Positions 1-7,943 of a stretch of 56,960 nt of DNA are shown here, one piece after another. A program made the translations under genes and the position numbers. The stretch is taken from NCBI RefSeq assembly GCF_028209395.1, contig NZ_JAQLDQ010000013.1, positions 1 to 56,960 on the forward strand. Reading direction: 5' to 3'. Within the stretch, counting starts at the first letter, position 1. The number at the start of each line of letters is the position of its first letter. A model generated the notes under the pieces. That model saw only the letters and a list, made by a program, of their open reading frames with translations. It was not told the origin of the DNA and searched no databases. The DNA comes from Collinsella aerofaciens (GTDB taxonomy: Bacteria > Actinomycetota > Coriobacteriia > Coriobacteriales > Coriobacteriaceae).

Positions 1-258
1 GTCGCAGCCCCGACCCGCGGTCACGAGCGGGGGCTCCTATCTTTTTAGTGCCCTCGGATTGGGTCATAGTGTCTGTCGTGGCCGGGGGAGTAAGTCTTCC
101 GTTCTTTTCACTAATCGATCGATTCGTCCCAGGAGGCTCGAGCCCGAGAGGGGGCGAGCGTTTGGGGCGTGGCTGCGGCGTTGATTGCCGTGAATGTCAG
201 CTTTGGGCGTATCATCGTGGGCATCTCACAAAACCTCGTTGCAAGGGAGACACACCCC
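1..258 (+). other. Left-edge upstream region
   Basis: No gene is supported before the alpha-glucosidase. A GC-rich dyad (AGCCCC at 6-11 with GGGGCT at 30-35) followed by a short T-rich stretch near 41-46 may be the terminator of a gene outside the window. The reading frame is open upstream of 259, but the translated residues there do not resemble the GH13 family, and the AAGGGAG at 242-248 favours the start at 259. Confidence 0.4.
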
Positions 259-1992
259 ATGGCTACAGAAAAGTCCTCCTCGCGCTCATGGATGTCCGAT
301 GCCGCGATCTATCAGATTTACCCGCGCTCGTTTAAGGACTCGACTGGTTCGGGTTTGGGCGATATCGCGGGCATTACCCAGCAGATGGACTATCTTGAGC
401 GGCTGGGTATCGAGGCCATCTGGCTGAGCCCGTTTTACCCATCGCCTCTTGTCGATGGCGGCTATGACGTGGCGGACTACTGCGATGTCGACCAACGTCT
501 CGGCTCGCTTGACGACTTCGATGACATGATCGCCGCGGCTCACGCGCGCGGCATCAAGGTCATCGTCGACATCGTGCCCAACCATTCGTCCAACCAGCAC
601 CCCTGGTTCAAAGCCGCTCTTGCCGCCGGCCCCGGATCGCCCGAGCGCGCCCGCTATATCTTCCGTGATGGTCGCGGCGAGCATGGCGAGCTGCCTCCCA
701 CCAATTGGAATGCCAACTTTGGCGGCCCCGCCTGGACGCGTGTTGCGGACGGTCAGTGGTATCTGCACATGTTTACGCCCGAGCAGCCGGACTTTGACTG
801 GTCATGCCCCGAGGTTCGCGCGTTCTTTTGCGACGTCCTGGCGTTTTGGAGCGATCGAGGCGTCGATGGCTTTCGCATTGATGTGGCGCACGGTCTCGCC
901 AAGGATCTCGACCGCGATGATCTCGACCAGTGGCATCTCGCCGAGGGCGATGACATGGTTGACGACGGCACCCATCCGCTGTGGGATCGCAACGAGGTTC
1001 ACGAGATCTATCGCGAGTGGCGCCGCGTGTTCGACCGCTATAATCCGCCGCGCAGCGCTGTTGCCGAGGCGTGGGTGCTGCCCGAGCGCCAGTATCTCTA
1101 CGCGCGCCCCAGCGAGCTTGGCCAGACATTTAACTTTGAGTTCGCCAAGGCCACTTGGGCCTATGATGACATGCACGCTGCAATCGAGGAGGGCTTGAAG
1201 GCAGCCATCGAATCCGATTCCGCCTCGACCTGGGTACTTTCCAACCACGACGTGCCTCGTGTGGCGACGCGCTTCGCCCTGCCGCAGATCAAGGCGACGC
1301 GCTACCACCAGATTGCGCTCGACTGGCTCTTACGCGACGGGTCGTCTTATGACGAGGACCGTGAACTCGGCGAGCGCCGCGCGCGGGCGGCCCTTTTGCT
1401 TGAGCTGGCGCTTCCGGGCTCGGCATACGTGTATCAGGGTGAGGAGCTCGGCCTTTTTGAGGTGGCTGACATCCCGTGGGCTGCACTCGAAGATCCCACT
1501 GCGACCAATACGCACGGATCGAAGCGCGAGAAGGGGCGCGACGGCTGTCGTGTGCCCCTGCCGTGGGTGGCGACGGACGATCCCGCGCAGGGCGGATCGT
1601 TTGGATTTTCGCCGATGGACGCCGATGCGGCGCCCCATCTGCCGCAGCCTGCATGGTTTTCCGATTACGCTGCCGATAGGGAAGAGGCGGACCCGACATC
1701 GATGCTTGCGCTCTATCGTGACGCCCTCTGGCTGCGGCGCAAGCTGCGCGGGTGCGCTAACGATCTTGCGTGGCTCGATCTTGACGGGCGCACCGGCCTT
1801 GCGGATGGTGCCGAGGGCGCTGAGGGCGGCGTCATCGCCTATCGCCGCGACAACGGCTGGGCGTGTGTGACGAACTTCGGTGCAGCACCCGTGGAGCTGC
1901 CGGCGGGCAAGGTCCTGCTCACCTCATCACCGCTTGCAGACGGCAGACTTGCGCAGGACAGCTCTGCCTGGATCATGCTCGCTGAGTTGTAG
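259..1992 (+). CDS. GH13 alpha-glucosidase (oligo-1,6-glucosidase type)
   Basis: A 577-residue cytoplasmic glycoside hydrolase with no signal peptide. It should release glucose from short alpha-glucans such as isomalto- or malto-oligosaccharides. The four GH13 regions are visible: DIVPNH at 104-109, GFRIDVA at 204-210 with nucleophile Asp208, Glu270 in VAEAW as acid/base, and NHD at 329-331. The length matches intracellular oligo-1,6-glucosidases. The start was placed at the ATG 11 bases after AAGGGAG; an in-frame upstream ATG at 169 exists but adds non-conserved residues. It stands alone: no transporter or sugar regulator is adjacent inside the window. Exact linkage preference cannot be read from the sequence. 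Confidence 0.9.
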   Translation: MATEKSSSRSWMSDAAIYQIYPRSFKDSTGSGLGDIAGITQQMDYLERLGIEAIWLSPFYPSPLVDGGYDVADYCDVDQRLGSLDDFDDMIAAAHARGIKVIVDIVPNHSSNQHPWFKAALAAGPGSPERARYIFRDGRGEHGELPPTNWNANFGGPAWTRVADGQWYLHMFTPEQPDFDWSCPEVRAFFCDVLAFWSDRGVDGFRIDVAHGLAKDLDRDDLDQWHLAEGDDMVDDGTHPLWDRNEVHEIYREWRRVFDRYNPPRSAVAEAWVLPERQYLYARPSELGQTFNFEFAKATWAYDDMHAAIEEGLKAAIESDSASTWVLSNHDVPRVATRFALPQIKATRYHQIALDWLLRDGSSYDEDRELGERRARAALLLELALPGSAYVYQGEELGLFEVADIPWAALEDPTATNTHGSKREKGRDGCRVPLPWVATDDPAQGGSFGFSPMDADAAPHLPQPAWFSDYAADREEADPTSMLALYRDALWLRRKLRGCANDLAWLDLDGRTGLADGAEGAEGGVIAYRRDNGWACVTNFGAAPVELPAGKVLLTSSPLADGRLAQDSSAWIMLAEL

Positions 1993-2094
1993 GGGGCCTC
2001 TTGCGGCGAGTTTGCGTTTGCTCGCGCTTTCCGTGGTGGCTGATGTCTTCGCGAGGTTCGAGAGGGCGTCGCAAAACTTTTCAAAAAAAAGTTC

Positions 2095-2123
2095 TTGCAT
2101 AGGATGCGGGTATCACGTAAGAT
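2095..2123 (+). promoter_or_regulatory. Promoter of the tRNA-Gly/tRNA-Val unit
   Basis: TTGCAT at 2095-2100 and TAAGAT at 2118-2123 are separated by exactly 17 bases, so the predicted start falls about 6 bases before the 5' end of tRNA-Gly. An A/T-rich run (AAAACTTTTC then A8) lies just upstream, as is common for strong stable-RNA promoters. Confidence 0.65.
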
Positions 2124-2135
2124 TAATCCTCGTAA

Positions 2136-2211
2136 GCGGACATGGCTCAGTTGGTAGAGCACAACCTTGCCAAGGTTGGGGTCGCGGGTTCGAGCCCCGT
2201 TGTCCGCTCCA
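2136..2211 (+). tRNA. tRNA-Gly(GCC)
   Basis: The full cloverleaf can be folded by eye. The acceptor arm GCGGACA pairs with TGTCCGC, the D arm is GCTC/GAGC, the anticodon stem is CAACC/GGTTG around TTGCCAA with anticodon GCC, and the T arm is GCGGG/CCCGT around TTCGAGC. CCA is encoded at 2209-2211. It is 76 nt and separated from the next tRNA by three bases, so the two are co-transcribed. Confidence 0.97.
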
Positions 2212-2214
2212 TTT

Positions 2215-2289
2215 GGGCGTTTAGCTCAGGGGGAGAGCGCTTCCCTGACACGGAAGAGGTCAGAAGTTCAAATCTTCTAACGCCCACCA
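2215..2289 (+). tRNA. tRNA-Val(GAC)
   Basis: The acceptor arm GGGCGTT pairs with AACGCCC. The anticodon stem CTTCC/GGAAG encloses CTGACAC with anticodon GAC, and the T arm is AGAAG/CTTCT around TTCAAAT. CCA is encoded at 2287-2289. It is 75 nt and shares a transcript with tRNA-Gly. Confidence 0.97.
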
Positions 2290-2297
2290 AATGTTCG

Positions 2298-2333
2298 CAG
2301 CCCAGAGGCTTAGCCTCTGGGCTGTTTTGTTTT
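2298..2333 (+). terminator. Rho-independent terminator of the tRNA unit
   Basis: A perfect 12-bp stem (CAGCCCAGAGGC with GCCTCTGGGCTG) closes a TTA loop and is followed by TTTTGTTTT. Confidence 0.92.
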
Positions 2334-2969
2334 GCTCGCCAAATGGGTCGCCAAATACGTCACCAAATTTCGAGTTTTTTGATCTTCTGGGATGCTTCTC
2401 AGTAGTCATCCGAGAAAACTCTCATCTTCTCTGTTTGCATACACATATCTTTCAAGGATTCGTGCCGCGGTTACATGGGGCTCGGCAAGGCACGACCGCA
2501 ACATGTTGGTCAAGCATAATCTTTTGGATTCTTTTGGCGTGAGCGGCTTGGTTTTGGTAGGATTTGTCAGCGGCTTGACTAAGGGGGTTTTATAACTGCC
2601 ATGCAGGTAGCCGTGTTGGTAACGTTTTACCGACTTGCCAAGAACCCCTCATAATTAATGCGTCTGCAAAATGACCAATTGCTTTGACCTGCTGAAACAC
2701 TATATGTTGTGTTTGAACTAAAAAAAGAATACAGGATATAGATGCCTCTTTGTCGTATGATAGATGGCGGACAGAGAACGAGGACCTTATTTGCCCCATT
2801 TGGATAGATCTTTGAGCCGCTTGATCGGCCGCGAGGATTGTCCGCATGAGGACCTATGGTTTATCGAGAACACAGATTGCGCGACGGCGCCGCAAGACAG
2901 GGGCAAGCCCTGCCGGGCATCGTTTGGCTCTGAAGCGCAATGAGACTACGACGCGAAAGAGGCAAGAGG
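2334..2969. other. Long intergenic region before nrdD
   Basis: No convincing gene is seen in about 640 bases. The 5' two-thirds is AT-richer than the neighbours. The recognisable content is the NrdR-type operator pair and overlapping promoter hexamers at 2679-2744. The roughly 225 bases between those boxes and the nrdD start form an unusually long leader for which I see no known riboswitch. An 85-codon open frame on the minus strand (2590-2847) runs across the promoter and has no recognisable product. Confidence 0.5.
2697..2744 (+). promoter_or_regulatory. NrdR-box pair upstream of nrdD
   Basis: ACACTATATGTTGTGT at 2697-2712 matches the NrdR box consensus ACACWATATATWGTGT at nearly every position. 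A weaker copy (ATACAGGATATAGATG) starts 32 bases later at 2729, the usual three-turn spacing for NrdR pairs. Two promoter fits overlap the boxes: TTGCTT at 2679 with TATATG at 2701, or TTGAAC at 2713 with TATAGA at 2737. NrdR represses ribonucleotide reductase genes when dATP is high, so the pair would place nrdD under this control. No nrdR gene lies in the window. Confidence 0.65.
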
Positions 2970-5192
2970 ATGAAGATCATCAAGCGCAGCGGCACCGAGG
3001 TTGTCTTTGACATCGATAAGATCGTCAATGCGATTCGCGCCGCAAACTTGGAGGTCGAGGAGAGCTCTCGTCTAACCGACCGCCAGGTGGTTTATGCGGC
3101 GCAAAACGTCGCCGAGGCATGCGAGAACGCGGGCCACACCGTTTCGGTCGAGGAGATCCAGGATTTGGTCGAGGACGAGATCATGCGTCTCGACTGCTAC
3201 GAGGTCGCCCGCCACTACATCATCTATCGCTATGTTCAGAGCCTGAAGCGCCAGAAGAACACGACCGATGACAAGATCCTGTCGTTGATCGAGTGCAATA
3301 ACGAAGAGGTCAAGCAGGAGAACTCTAACAAGAACCCGACCGTCAACTCCGTTCAGCGCGACTACATGGCCGGCGAGATTTCCAAGGACCTGACTCAGCG
3401 CGTGCTGCTGCCCCAGGAGATCGTGGATGCCCACAACGAGGGCCTGATCCACTTCCACGATTCCGACTACTTTGCCCAGCACATGCATAACTGCGACCTG
3501 GTGAACCTGGAGGATATGCTCCAGAACGGCACCGTTATCTCGGGCACGCTGATCGAGAAGCCGCATAGCTTCTCGACTGCCTGCAACATCGCGACGCAGA
3601 TTATCGCCCAGGTTGCTTCTTCCCAGTACGGCGGCCAGTCTATTTCGCTGACCCATCTCGCCCCCTTTGTTGAGGTGAGCCGTCAAAAGATTCGCGGCGA
3701 GGTTGCCCGCGAGCTCGAGGAGCTCGGTGTTTCGGCATCTGCCGAAAAGGTCCGTGAGGTCGTTGAGGACCGTCTGCGTGACGAGATCCGTCGCGGCGTC
3801 CAGACGATTCAGTATCAGGTCGTGACCCTTATGACCACCAATGGCCAGGCGCCGTTCGTGACGGTCTTTATGTATCTCAATGAGGCCCGTACGCCCCAGG
3901 AGAAGCACGACCTTGCCATGATCGTGGAGGAGACGCTTCGTCAACGCTATGAGGGCGTTAAGAACGAAGCCGGTGTGTGGATTACCCCGGCATTCCCCAA
4001 GCTTATCTATGTACTCGAGGACGATAACGTTCACGAGAATTCCCCGTACTTCTACCTGACCCAGCTTGCTGCCAAGTGCACCGCCAAGCGCATGGTGCCC
4101 GACTACATCTCCGAGAAGAAGATGCGCGAGCTCAAGCTGTCGAAGGGCGAGACCGCCGGCAACGGCGATTGCTACACCTGCATGGGTTGCCGCAGCTTCT
4201 TGACGCCCGACCGCTCGGGCAACGGCTTTAACAATGTCGCCAACGCGCTGAACTATGACCCGACCAAACCCAAGTACTATGGCCGCTTTAACCAGGGTGT
4301 TGTGACCATCAACCTGCCCGATGTCGCGCTGAGCTCGCATCAGGACATGGACAAGTTCTGGAAGATCTTCGACGAGCGCCTTGAGCTGTGCCACCGTGCT
4401 CTGCTGTGCCGTCATGAGCGCCTGATGGGCACGCTTTCGGATGCCGCGCCGATTCTTTGGCAGTACGGTGCCCTAGCGCGTCTGAAGAAGGGCGAGACGA
4501 TCGATAAGTTGCTCGTGGGCGGATACTCTACCATCAGCCTTGGCTATGCCGGCCTGTATGAGTGCGTCAAGTACATGACGGGCCACAGCCACACCGAGAA
4601 GGAAGGCACGCCGTTTGCCATGGCCGTCATGCAGCGCATGAACGACAAGTGCGCGGAGTGGAAGGCCGAAAGCGATATCGATTTCTCGCTGTACGGTACG
4701 CCGTTGGAGTCGACGACCTACAAGTTCGCCAAGTGCCTGCAGCGCCGTTTTGGTATTATCCCGGGCGTGACGGACAAGGGCTACATTACCAACAGCTATC
4801 ACGTCCACGTGTCCGAGGAGATCGATGCCTTCGATAAGCTTAAGTTTGAGGGCATGTTCCAGCAGCTTTCGCCGGGCGGTGCTATCTCTTACGTTGAGGT
4901 TCCCAACATGCAGGACAACCTCAAGGCTGTCATTCGCGTGATGCAGTACATCTACGACAACATCATGTACGCCGAGCTCAACACCAAGAGCGACTACTGC
5001 CAGGTGTGCGGCTACGATGGCGAGATCAAGATTGTTGAGGACGATGGCAAGCTGGTGTGGGAGTGCCCCAACTGCGGCAACCGCGACCAGGAGAAAATGA
5101 ACGTCGCTCGTCGTACGTGCGGCTACATCGGTACCCAGTTCTGGAACCAGGGCCGAACCGAGGAGATCCGCGACCGCGTGCTGCATCTCTAA
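2970..5192 (+). CDS. nrdD: Anaerobic (class III) ribonucleoside-triphosphate reductase
   Basis: A 740-residue glycyl-radical enzyme that reduces ribonucleoside triphosphates to deoxy forms without oxygen. An N-terminal ATP-cone occupies about residues 2-92, followed by the ten-stranded barrel. Near the C terminus are four zinc-ribbon cysteines (C677, C680, C699, C702) and the glycyl-radical motif RRTCGYIG at 714-721, with Gly718 as the expected radical site. The ATG at 2970 is preferred because AGAGG lies 7 bases upstream and the protein then begins with the ATP-cone; an ATG at 2940 would add ten basic residues. Its activase nrdG follows after a 426-base gap that contains two palindromes. Operator evidence suggests NrdR control. 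Confidence 0.97.
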   Translation: MKIIKRSGTEVVFDIDKIVNAIRAANLEVEESSRLTDRQVVYAAQNVAEACENAGHTVSVEEIQDLVEDEIMRLDCYEVARHYIIYRYVQSLKRQKNTTDDKILSLIECNNEEVKQENSNKNPTVNSVQRDYMAGEISKDLTQRVLLPQEIVDAHNEGLIHFHDSDYFAQHMHNCDLVNLEDMLQNGTVISGTLIEKPHSFSTACNIATQIIAQVASSQYGGQSISLTHLAPFVEVSRQKIRGEVARELEELGVSASAEKVREVVEDRLRDEIRRGVQTIQYQVVTLMTTNGQAPFVTVFMYLNEARTPQEKHDLAMIVEETLRQRYEGVKNEAGVWITPAFPKLIYVLEDDNVHENSPYFYLTQLAAKCTAKRMVPDYISEKKMRELKLSKGETAGNGDCYTCMGCRSFLTPDRSGNGFNNVANALNYDPTKPKYYGRFNQGVVTINLPDVALSSHQDMDKFWKIFDERLELCHRALLCRHERLMGTLSDAAPILWQYGALARLKKGETIDKLLVGGYSTISLGYAGLYECVKYMTGHSHTEKEGTPFAMAVMQRMNDKCAEWKAESDIDFSLYGTPLESTTYKFAKCLQRRFGIIPGVTDKGYITNSYHVHVSEEIDAFDKLKFEGMFQQLSPGGAISYVEVPNMQDNLKAVIRVMQYIYDNIMYAELNTKSDYCQVCGYDGEIKIVEDDGKLVWECPNCGNRDQEKMNVARRTCGYIGTQFWNQGRTEEIRDRVLHL

Positions 5193-5203
5193 TAACCATC
5201 CCA

Positions 5204-5341
5204 GGCTGCCCTGTAGCGAGGCCCCGGACCTTTACTCGCTATTTCGGACAGTCCTGGCTCACGACGGAGGCGCCACTGGCGCCTCCTGTTCGTGCGGAAC
5301 TCATATCGAGCAAAGGTCCGGGGCCTCGCTACGGGGCAGCC
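5204..5341. repeat. Long palindromic element between nrdD and nrdG
   Basis: Arms 5204-5242 and 5303-5341 are inverted repeats of about 39 bases with three mismatches. Inside lies a second perfect hairpin (GGAGGCGCC at 5266-5274 with GGCGCCTCC at 5278-5286), and the sequence between them also pairs partly. Almost all of the 138 bases can therefore fold into one long stem. No T-run follows, so it is not a standard terminator. It looks like a dispersed palindromic repeat, or an RNase III-type processing site separating nrdD from nrdG mRNA. Confidence 0.75.
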
Positions 5342-5453
5342 AAGTTGATGTAGCTGAGATGCAGCATGCGGTCTGCTCACTCTTCGAAGTTCTTAGCGGA
5401 AATGAGTTGACCTGCGACAACGGTCTGCTTGCGATAACGGTTGAGCTGCAGCA

Positions 5454-5483
5454 TTGTTTTTATTGGACCTCGAACCCTATACT
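5454..5483 (+). promoter_or_regulatory. Possible promoter for nrdG
   Basis: TTGTTT at 5454-5459 and TATACT at 5478-5483 are 18 bases apart and lie between the two palindromes. This would allow nrdG to be transcribed apart from nrdD. The match is moderate and rests on hexamers only. Confidence 0.35.
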
Positions 5484-5518
5484 CGATGTTCGCTGAGTTC
5501 ATTGAGTATCGCTCGCGA

Positions 5519-5604
5519 GGGGTCTGGAGTATATCGTCCCGCCCGCAGTTTCGCAGGCCGAAGGCCGAGAATGTTTGAGGACGGGATGATATACTCCAGA
5601 CCCC
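5519..5604 (+). repeat. Inverted repeat ending at the nrdG ribosome site
   Basis: Arms 5519-5541 and 5582-5604 pair over 23 bases with a single G-U. A smaller hairpin (GGCC-GAA-GGCC) lies in the loop. The right arm ends one base before AGGAAGG, the nrdG Shine-Dalgarno sequence, so stem formation or melting could change ribosome access. There is no T-run after it. Confidence 0.7.
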
Positions 5605-5618
5605 CAGGAAGGTTACCT

Positions 5619-6200
5619 ATGAACTACGCGAACATTAAGTATTTCGACATTGCTGATGGAGAAGGCGTTCGTACTTCTCTGTTTGTAAGCGGGTGCCGTC
5701 GTGGGTGCAAGAATTGCTTTAACTCTGTTGCGTGGGACTTTGCTGCGGGTGAGCCGTTCGATCGTGCCGTCGAGGACAAGATTATCAAGAGTCTCGATCA
5801 TCCCTTTATCGATGGTCTGACGATTCTGGGCGGCGAGCCCATGGAGCCCGAGAATCAGGCGGGGCTCGTTGAGTTTGTCGAGCGTGTTCGCGCGGCCTAT
5901 CCAGTGGGGTCGGGGAAGACCATTTGGTGCTTTACCGGTGACGTGCTCGAGGAGCTTATGCCGGGTGGTCGTCATCATACCGAGGTGACGGACCGCATCT
6001 TTGCCTGCCTCGACATGTTGGTGGACGGCCCGTTTGTTCAGGACCTGTACGATATCACGCTGCGCTTTAGGGGCTCGAGCAACCAGCGCGTGATCGATAT
6101 GAACGCTACGCGCGCCCGTGCTGAGCGCGAGGGCGTTGCGCTTTGTGATGCGGTTGAACTTTGGCGCGATGATCCGGTCTATTCGACCCATACTATGTAG
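5619..6200 (+). CDS. nrdG: Anaerobic ribonucleotide reductase activating enzyme
   Basis: A 193-residue radical-SAM activase that uses a 4Fe-4S cluster and S-adenosylmethionine to make the glycyl radical on NrdD. The cluster motif CRRGCKNC places cysteines at 26, 30 and 33 (CxxxCxxC), and a GGEP motif follows, as expected for this short family. The ATG at 5619 has AGGAAGG six bases upstream. Open frame continues 55 codons upstream but runs through the palindrome and is not coding. It sits directly downstream of its substrate gene. Confidence 0.96.
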   Translation: MNYANIKYFDIADGEGVRTSLFVSGCRRGCKNCFNSVAWDFAAGEPFDRAVEDKIIKSLDHPFIDGLTILGGEPMEPENQAGLVEFVERVRAAYPVGSGKTIWCFTGDVLEELMPGGRHHTEVTDRIFACLDMLVDGPFVQDLYDITLRFRGSSNQRVIDMNATRARAEREGVALCDAVELWRDDPVYSTHTM

Positions 6201-6266
6201 CTTGTGGTCGATGCCGGAGGGCGTGGTACCATAGTGCGAACGTGAAATCGGAAAAGTGAGGCCCAG

Positions 6267-6824
6267 ATGGTCGATCAGGAAAAAGTCGAGGCCGCCATTA
6301 AGCTGTTGCTTGAGGGCATAGGCGAGGATCCAACTCGTGAGGGCCTGCTGGAGACCCCGGCGCGCGTTGCCCGTATGTATGGCGAGATCGCCGGCGGTGT
6401 GGACCAGAGTGCCGAGGAGCACCTGTCCAAAACCTTTGCCGTCGCTTCGAACGATTTGGTTATCGAGCGCGACATCACGTTCTACTCGCTGTGCGAACAT
6501 CATCTGCTGCCGTTTTATGGCAAGGCCGCCATTGGTTATATCCCTAACGGTCGGGTGGCCGGGCTTTCCAAGCTTGCTCGCACGATTGAGGTTTATGCCC
6601 GCCGTCTGCAGCTGCAGGAGCAGCTGTGTGCGCAGGTTGCCGATGCCCTCATGGAGTATCTCGCTCCCCAGGGAGCGATTGTGTTGATGGAGGCCGAGCA
6701 TATGTGCATGACGATGCGTGGCGTGCAAAAGCCCGGCACCAAGACCGTGACGCTCGCTCGCCGCGGCGTCTTTGAGACCGATCCCGCGCTCGAGGAGCGT
6801 TTCTTTAGGATGCTGGACCGCTAA
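6267..6824 (+). CDS. folE: GTP cyclohydrolase I
   Basis: A 185-residue enzyme converting GTP to 7,8-dihydroneopterin triphosphate, the first step of folate synthesis. Expected zinc ligands are visible: Cys76 and His79 in [10 protein letters not shown] and Cys147 in EHMCMTMRG. The length and the [12 protein letters not shown]-terminal motif are typical. The ATG follows GTGAGG. It is the first gene of a tight operon with the HD protein (2-base gap) and folB (43-base gap). Confidence 0.97.
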   Translation: MVDQEKVEAAIKLLLEGIGEDPTREGLLETPARVARMYGEIAGGVDQSAEEHLSKTFAVASNDLVIERDITFYSLCEHHLLPFYGKAAIGYIPNGRVAGLSKLARTIEVYARRLQLQEQLCAQVADALMEYLAPQGAIVLMEAEHMCMTMRGVQKPGTKTVTLARRGVFETDPALEERFFRMLDR

Positions 6825-6826
6825 CC

Positions 6827-7408
6827 ATGAGAGTCGTCAACGACTTTACATCGAAGACCGATGAGGGGACGTCGCGTCGCGGCTTTATGGCTTCGGGCCT
6901 GGCCCCCTTTGGCGCCATGCCTCGCATTGATTACATTTGTACCAACGGGCTGTTCCGGCGGCACCTGGGCAACATTGCACAGTTGGAATCGGGGCGCATC
7001 TTCTGCCGCCACGGTATTGACCATCTGCTCGATGTCGCTCGCATTATGTGGATCAAGAATCTCGAGGAGCAGCTCGAATTTGACCGCGAGGTCATCTACG
7101 CCACGGCACTTCTTCACGATATCGGCAAAGATGAACAGTATGAATCGGGTATATCCCATGATGTTGCAAGCGAACGCGTCGCTGATGCGATCCTCGGTGG
7201 CATGCCCGATGACATGGCGTTTGAGCCGGCCGATGCCGCAGCCATTAAGACGGCCATTCTGGGCCATCGAAAGCTGCGCGTGAGCAGCCAACCGCTTGAG
7301 CGTCTGCTCTATGCAGCCGACAAAGCGTCGCGCGCCTGCTTTGCATGCCCCGCGCGCAATGCTTGCAACTGGAGCGATGATAAAAAGAACCTGTCGATTC
7401 GCGTGTAG
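6827..7408 (+). CDS. HD-domain phosphohydrolase in the folate operon
   Basis: A 193-residue protein whose HD-type metal residues are visible: His62/His66 in RHGIDH, the central His97-Asp98 in LLHDIGK and His111-Asp112 in ISHDV. A compact cysteine cluster, C171, C174 and C180, lies near the C terminus and could hold a metal. HD enzymes hydrolyse phosphate mono- or diesters or nucleotides. Its start codon is two bases after the folE stop and folB follows, so a pterin-phosphate substrate is a reasonable inference. It might remove phosphate from dihydroneopterin triphosphate, a step whose enzyme varies among bacteria. No Nudix-type FolQ is nearby. Function is unproven. Confidence 0.85.
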   Translation: MRVVNDFTSKTDEGTSRRGFMASGLAPFGAMPRIDYICTNGLFRRHLGNIAQLESGRIFCRHGIDHLLDVARIMWIKNLEEQLEFDREVIYATALLHDIGKDEQYESGISHDVASERVADAILGGMPDDMAFEPADAAAIKTAILGHRKLRVSSQPLERLLYAADKASRACFACPARNACNWSDDKKNLSIRV

Positions 7409-7451
7409 TTGATTTGCGCGGTCGGGGTTCTAAACGAAGGAGACGATCGCG

Positions 7452-7937
7452 ATGAGTAACAAGAAACTGCCCGAGAATGCCACCAAGACTGAAGGCGCCG
7501 AGCTCGCTCGCCGTGGAAGGGGCGAAATATCCACCGCAACGGCGGTGCCTCACGTGAGCTATGACGATCTGCGCCATGCCGATCGTATTGCCATTGACGG
7601 CCTTGAGGTTTTTGCCAACCATGGCGTGTATCCCGAGGAGAACGCGCTGGGTCAGAAGTTCATCGTTTCTCTGGTGCTCTATGCCGACCTGCGCGCGGCG
7701 GGGGAGCACGATAACCTGGATGCCTCGATTGACTACGGCTCGGTGTGCCACGATGTTGATGGCTATCTGCGCGAGCATACGTTTAAACTCATCGAGGCGG
7801 CAGCCGAGGGGACGGCCCAGATGCTGCTGCGCCGTTATCCCTCGCTGCTTGGTGTGCGCATAAAGCTCGATAAACCGTGGGCGCCTGTCGGCTTGCCGCT
7901 GGCAAGCTGCGGCGTCGAGATCGAGCGCGTGCGCTAG
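7452..7937 (+). CDS. folB: Dihydroneopterin aldolase
   Basis: A 161-residue protein whose residues from about 43 onward match FolB: DRIAIDGLEVFANHGVYPEE with Tyr60 and Glu62/63, then LGQKF and the C-terminal KLDKPWAP segment. It cleaves dihydroneopterin to 6-hydroxymethyl-dihydropterin and glycolaldehyde. The first 40 or so residues are an extension rich in charged and small residues that is not part of the fold. AAGGAGA precedes the ATG. The expected partners folP and folK do not follow; the next gene is convergent. Confidence 0.93.
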   Translation: MSNKKLPENATKTEGAELARRGRGEISTATAVPHVSYDDLRHADRIAIDGLEVFANHGVYPEENALGQKFIVSLVLYADLRAAGEHDNLDASIDYGSVCHDVDGYLREHTFKLIEAAAEGTAQMLLRRYPSLLGVRIKLDKPWAPVGLPLASCGVEIERVR

Positions 7938-7943
7938 TCGACG

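Noticed and set aside
2590..2847. 85-codon minus-strand frame upstream of nrdD
   Set aside because: It covers the NrdR-type promoter, lacks a ribosome site and has no recognisable product.
3072..4415. 447-codon open frame antisense to nrdD
   Set aside because: It lies wholly within nrdD on the opposite strand, has no ribosome site or recognisable motif, and is explained by GC-rich codon bias.
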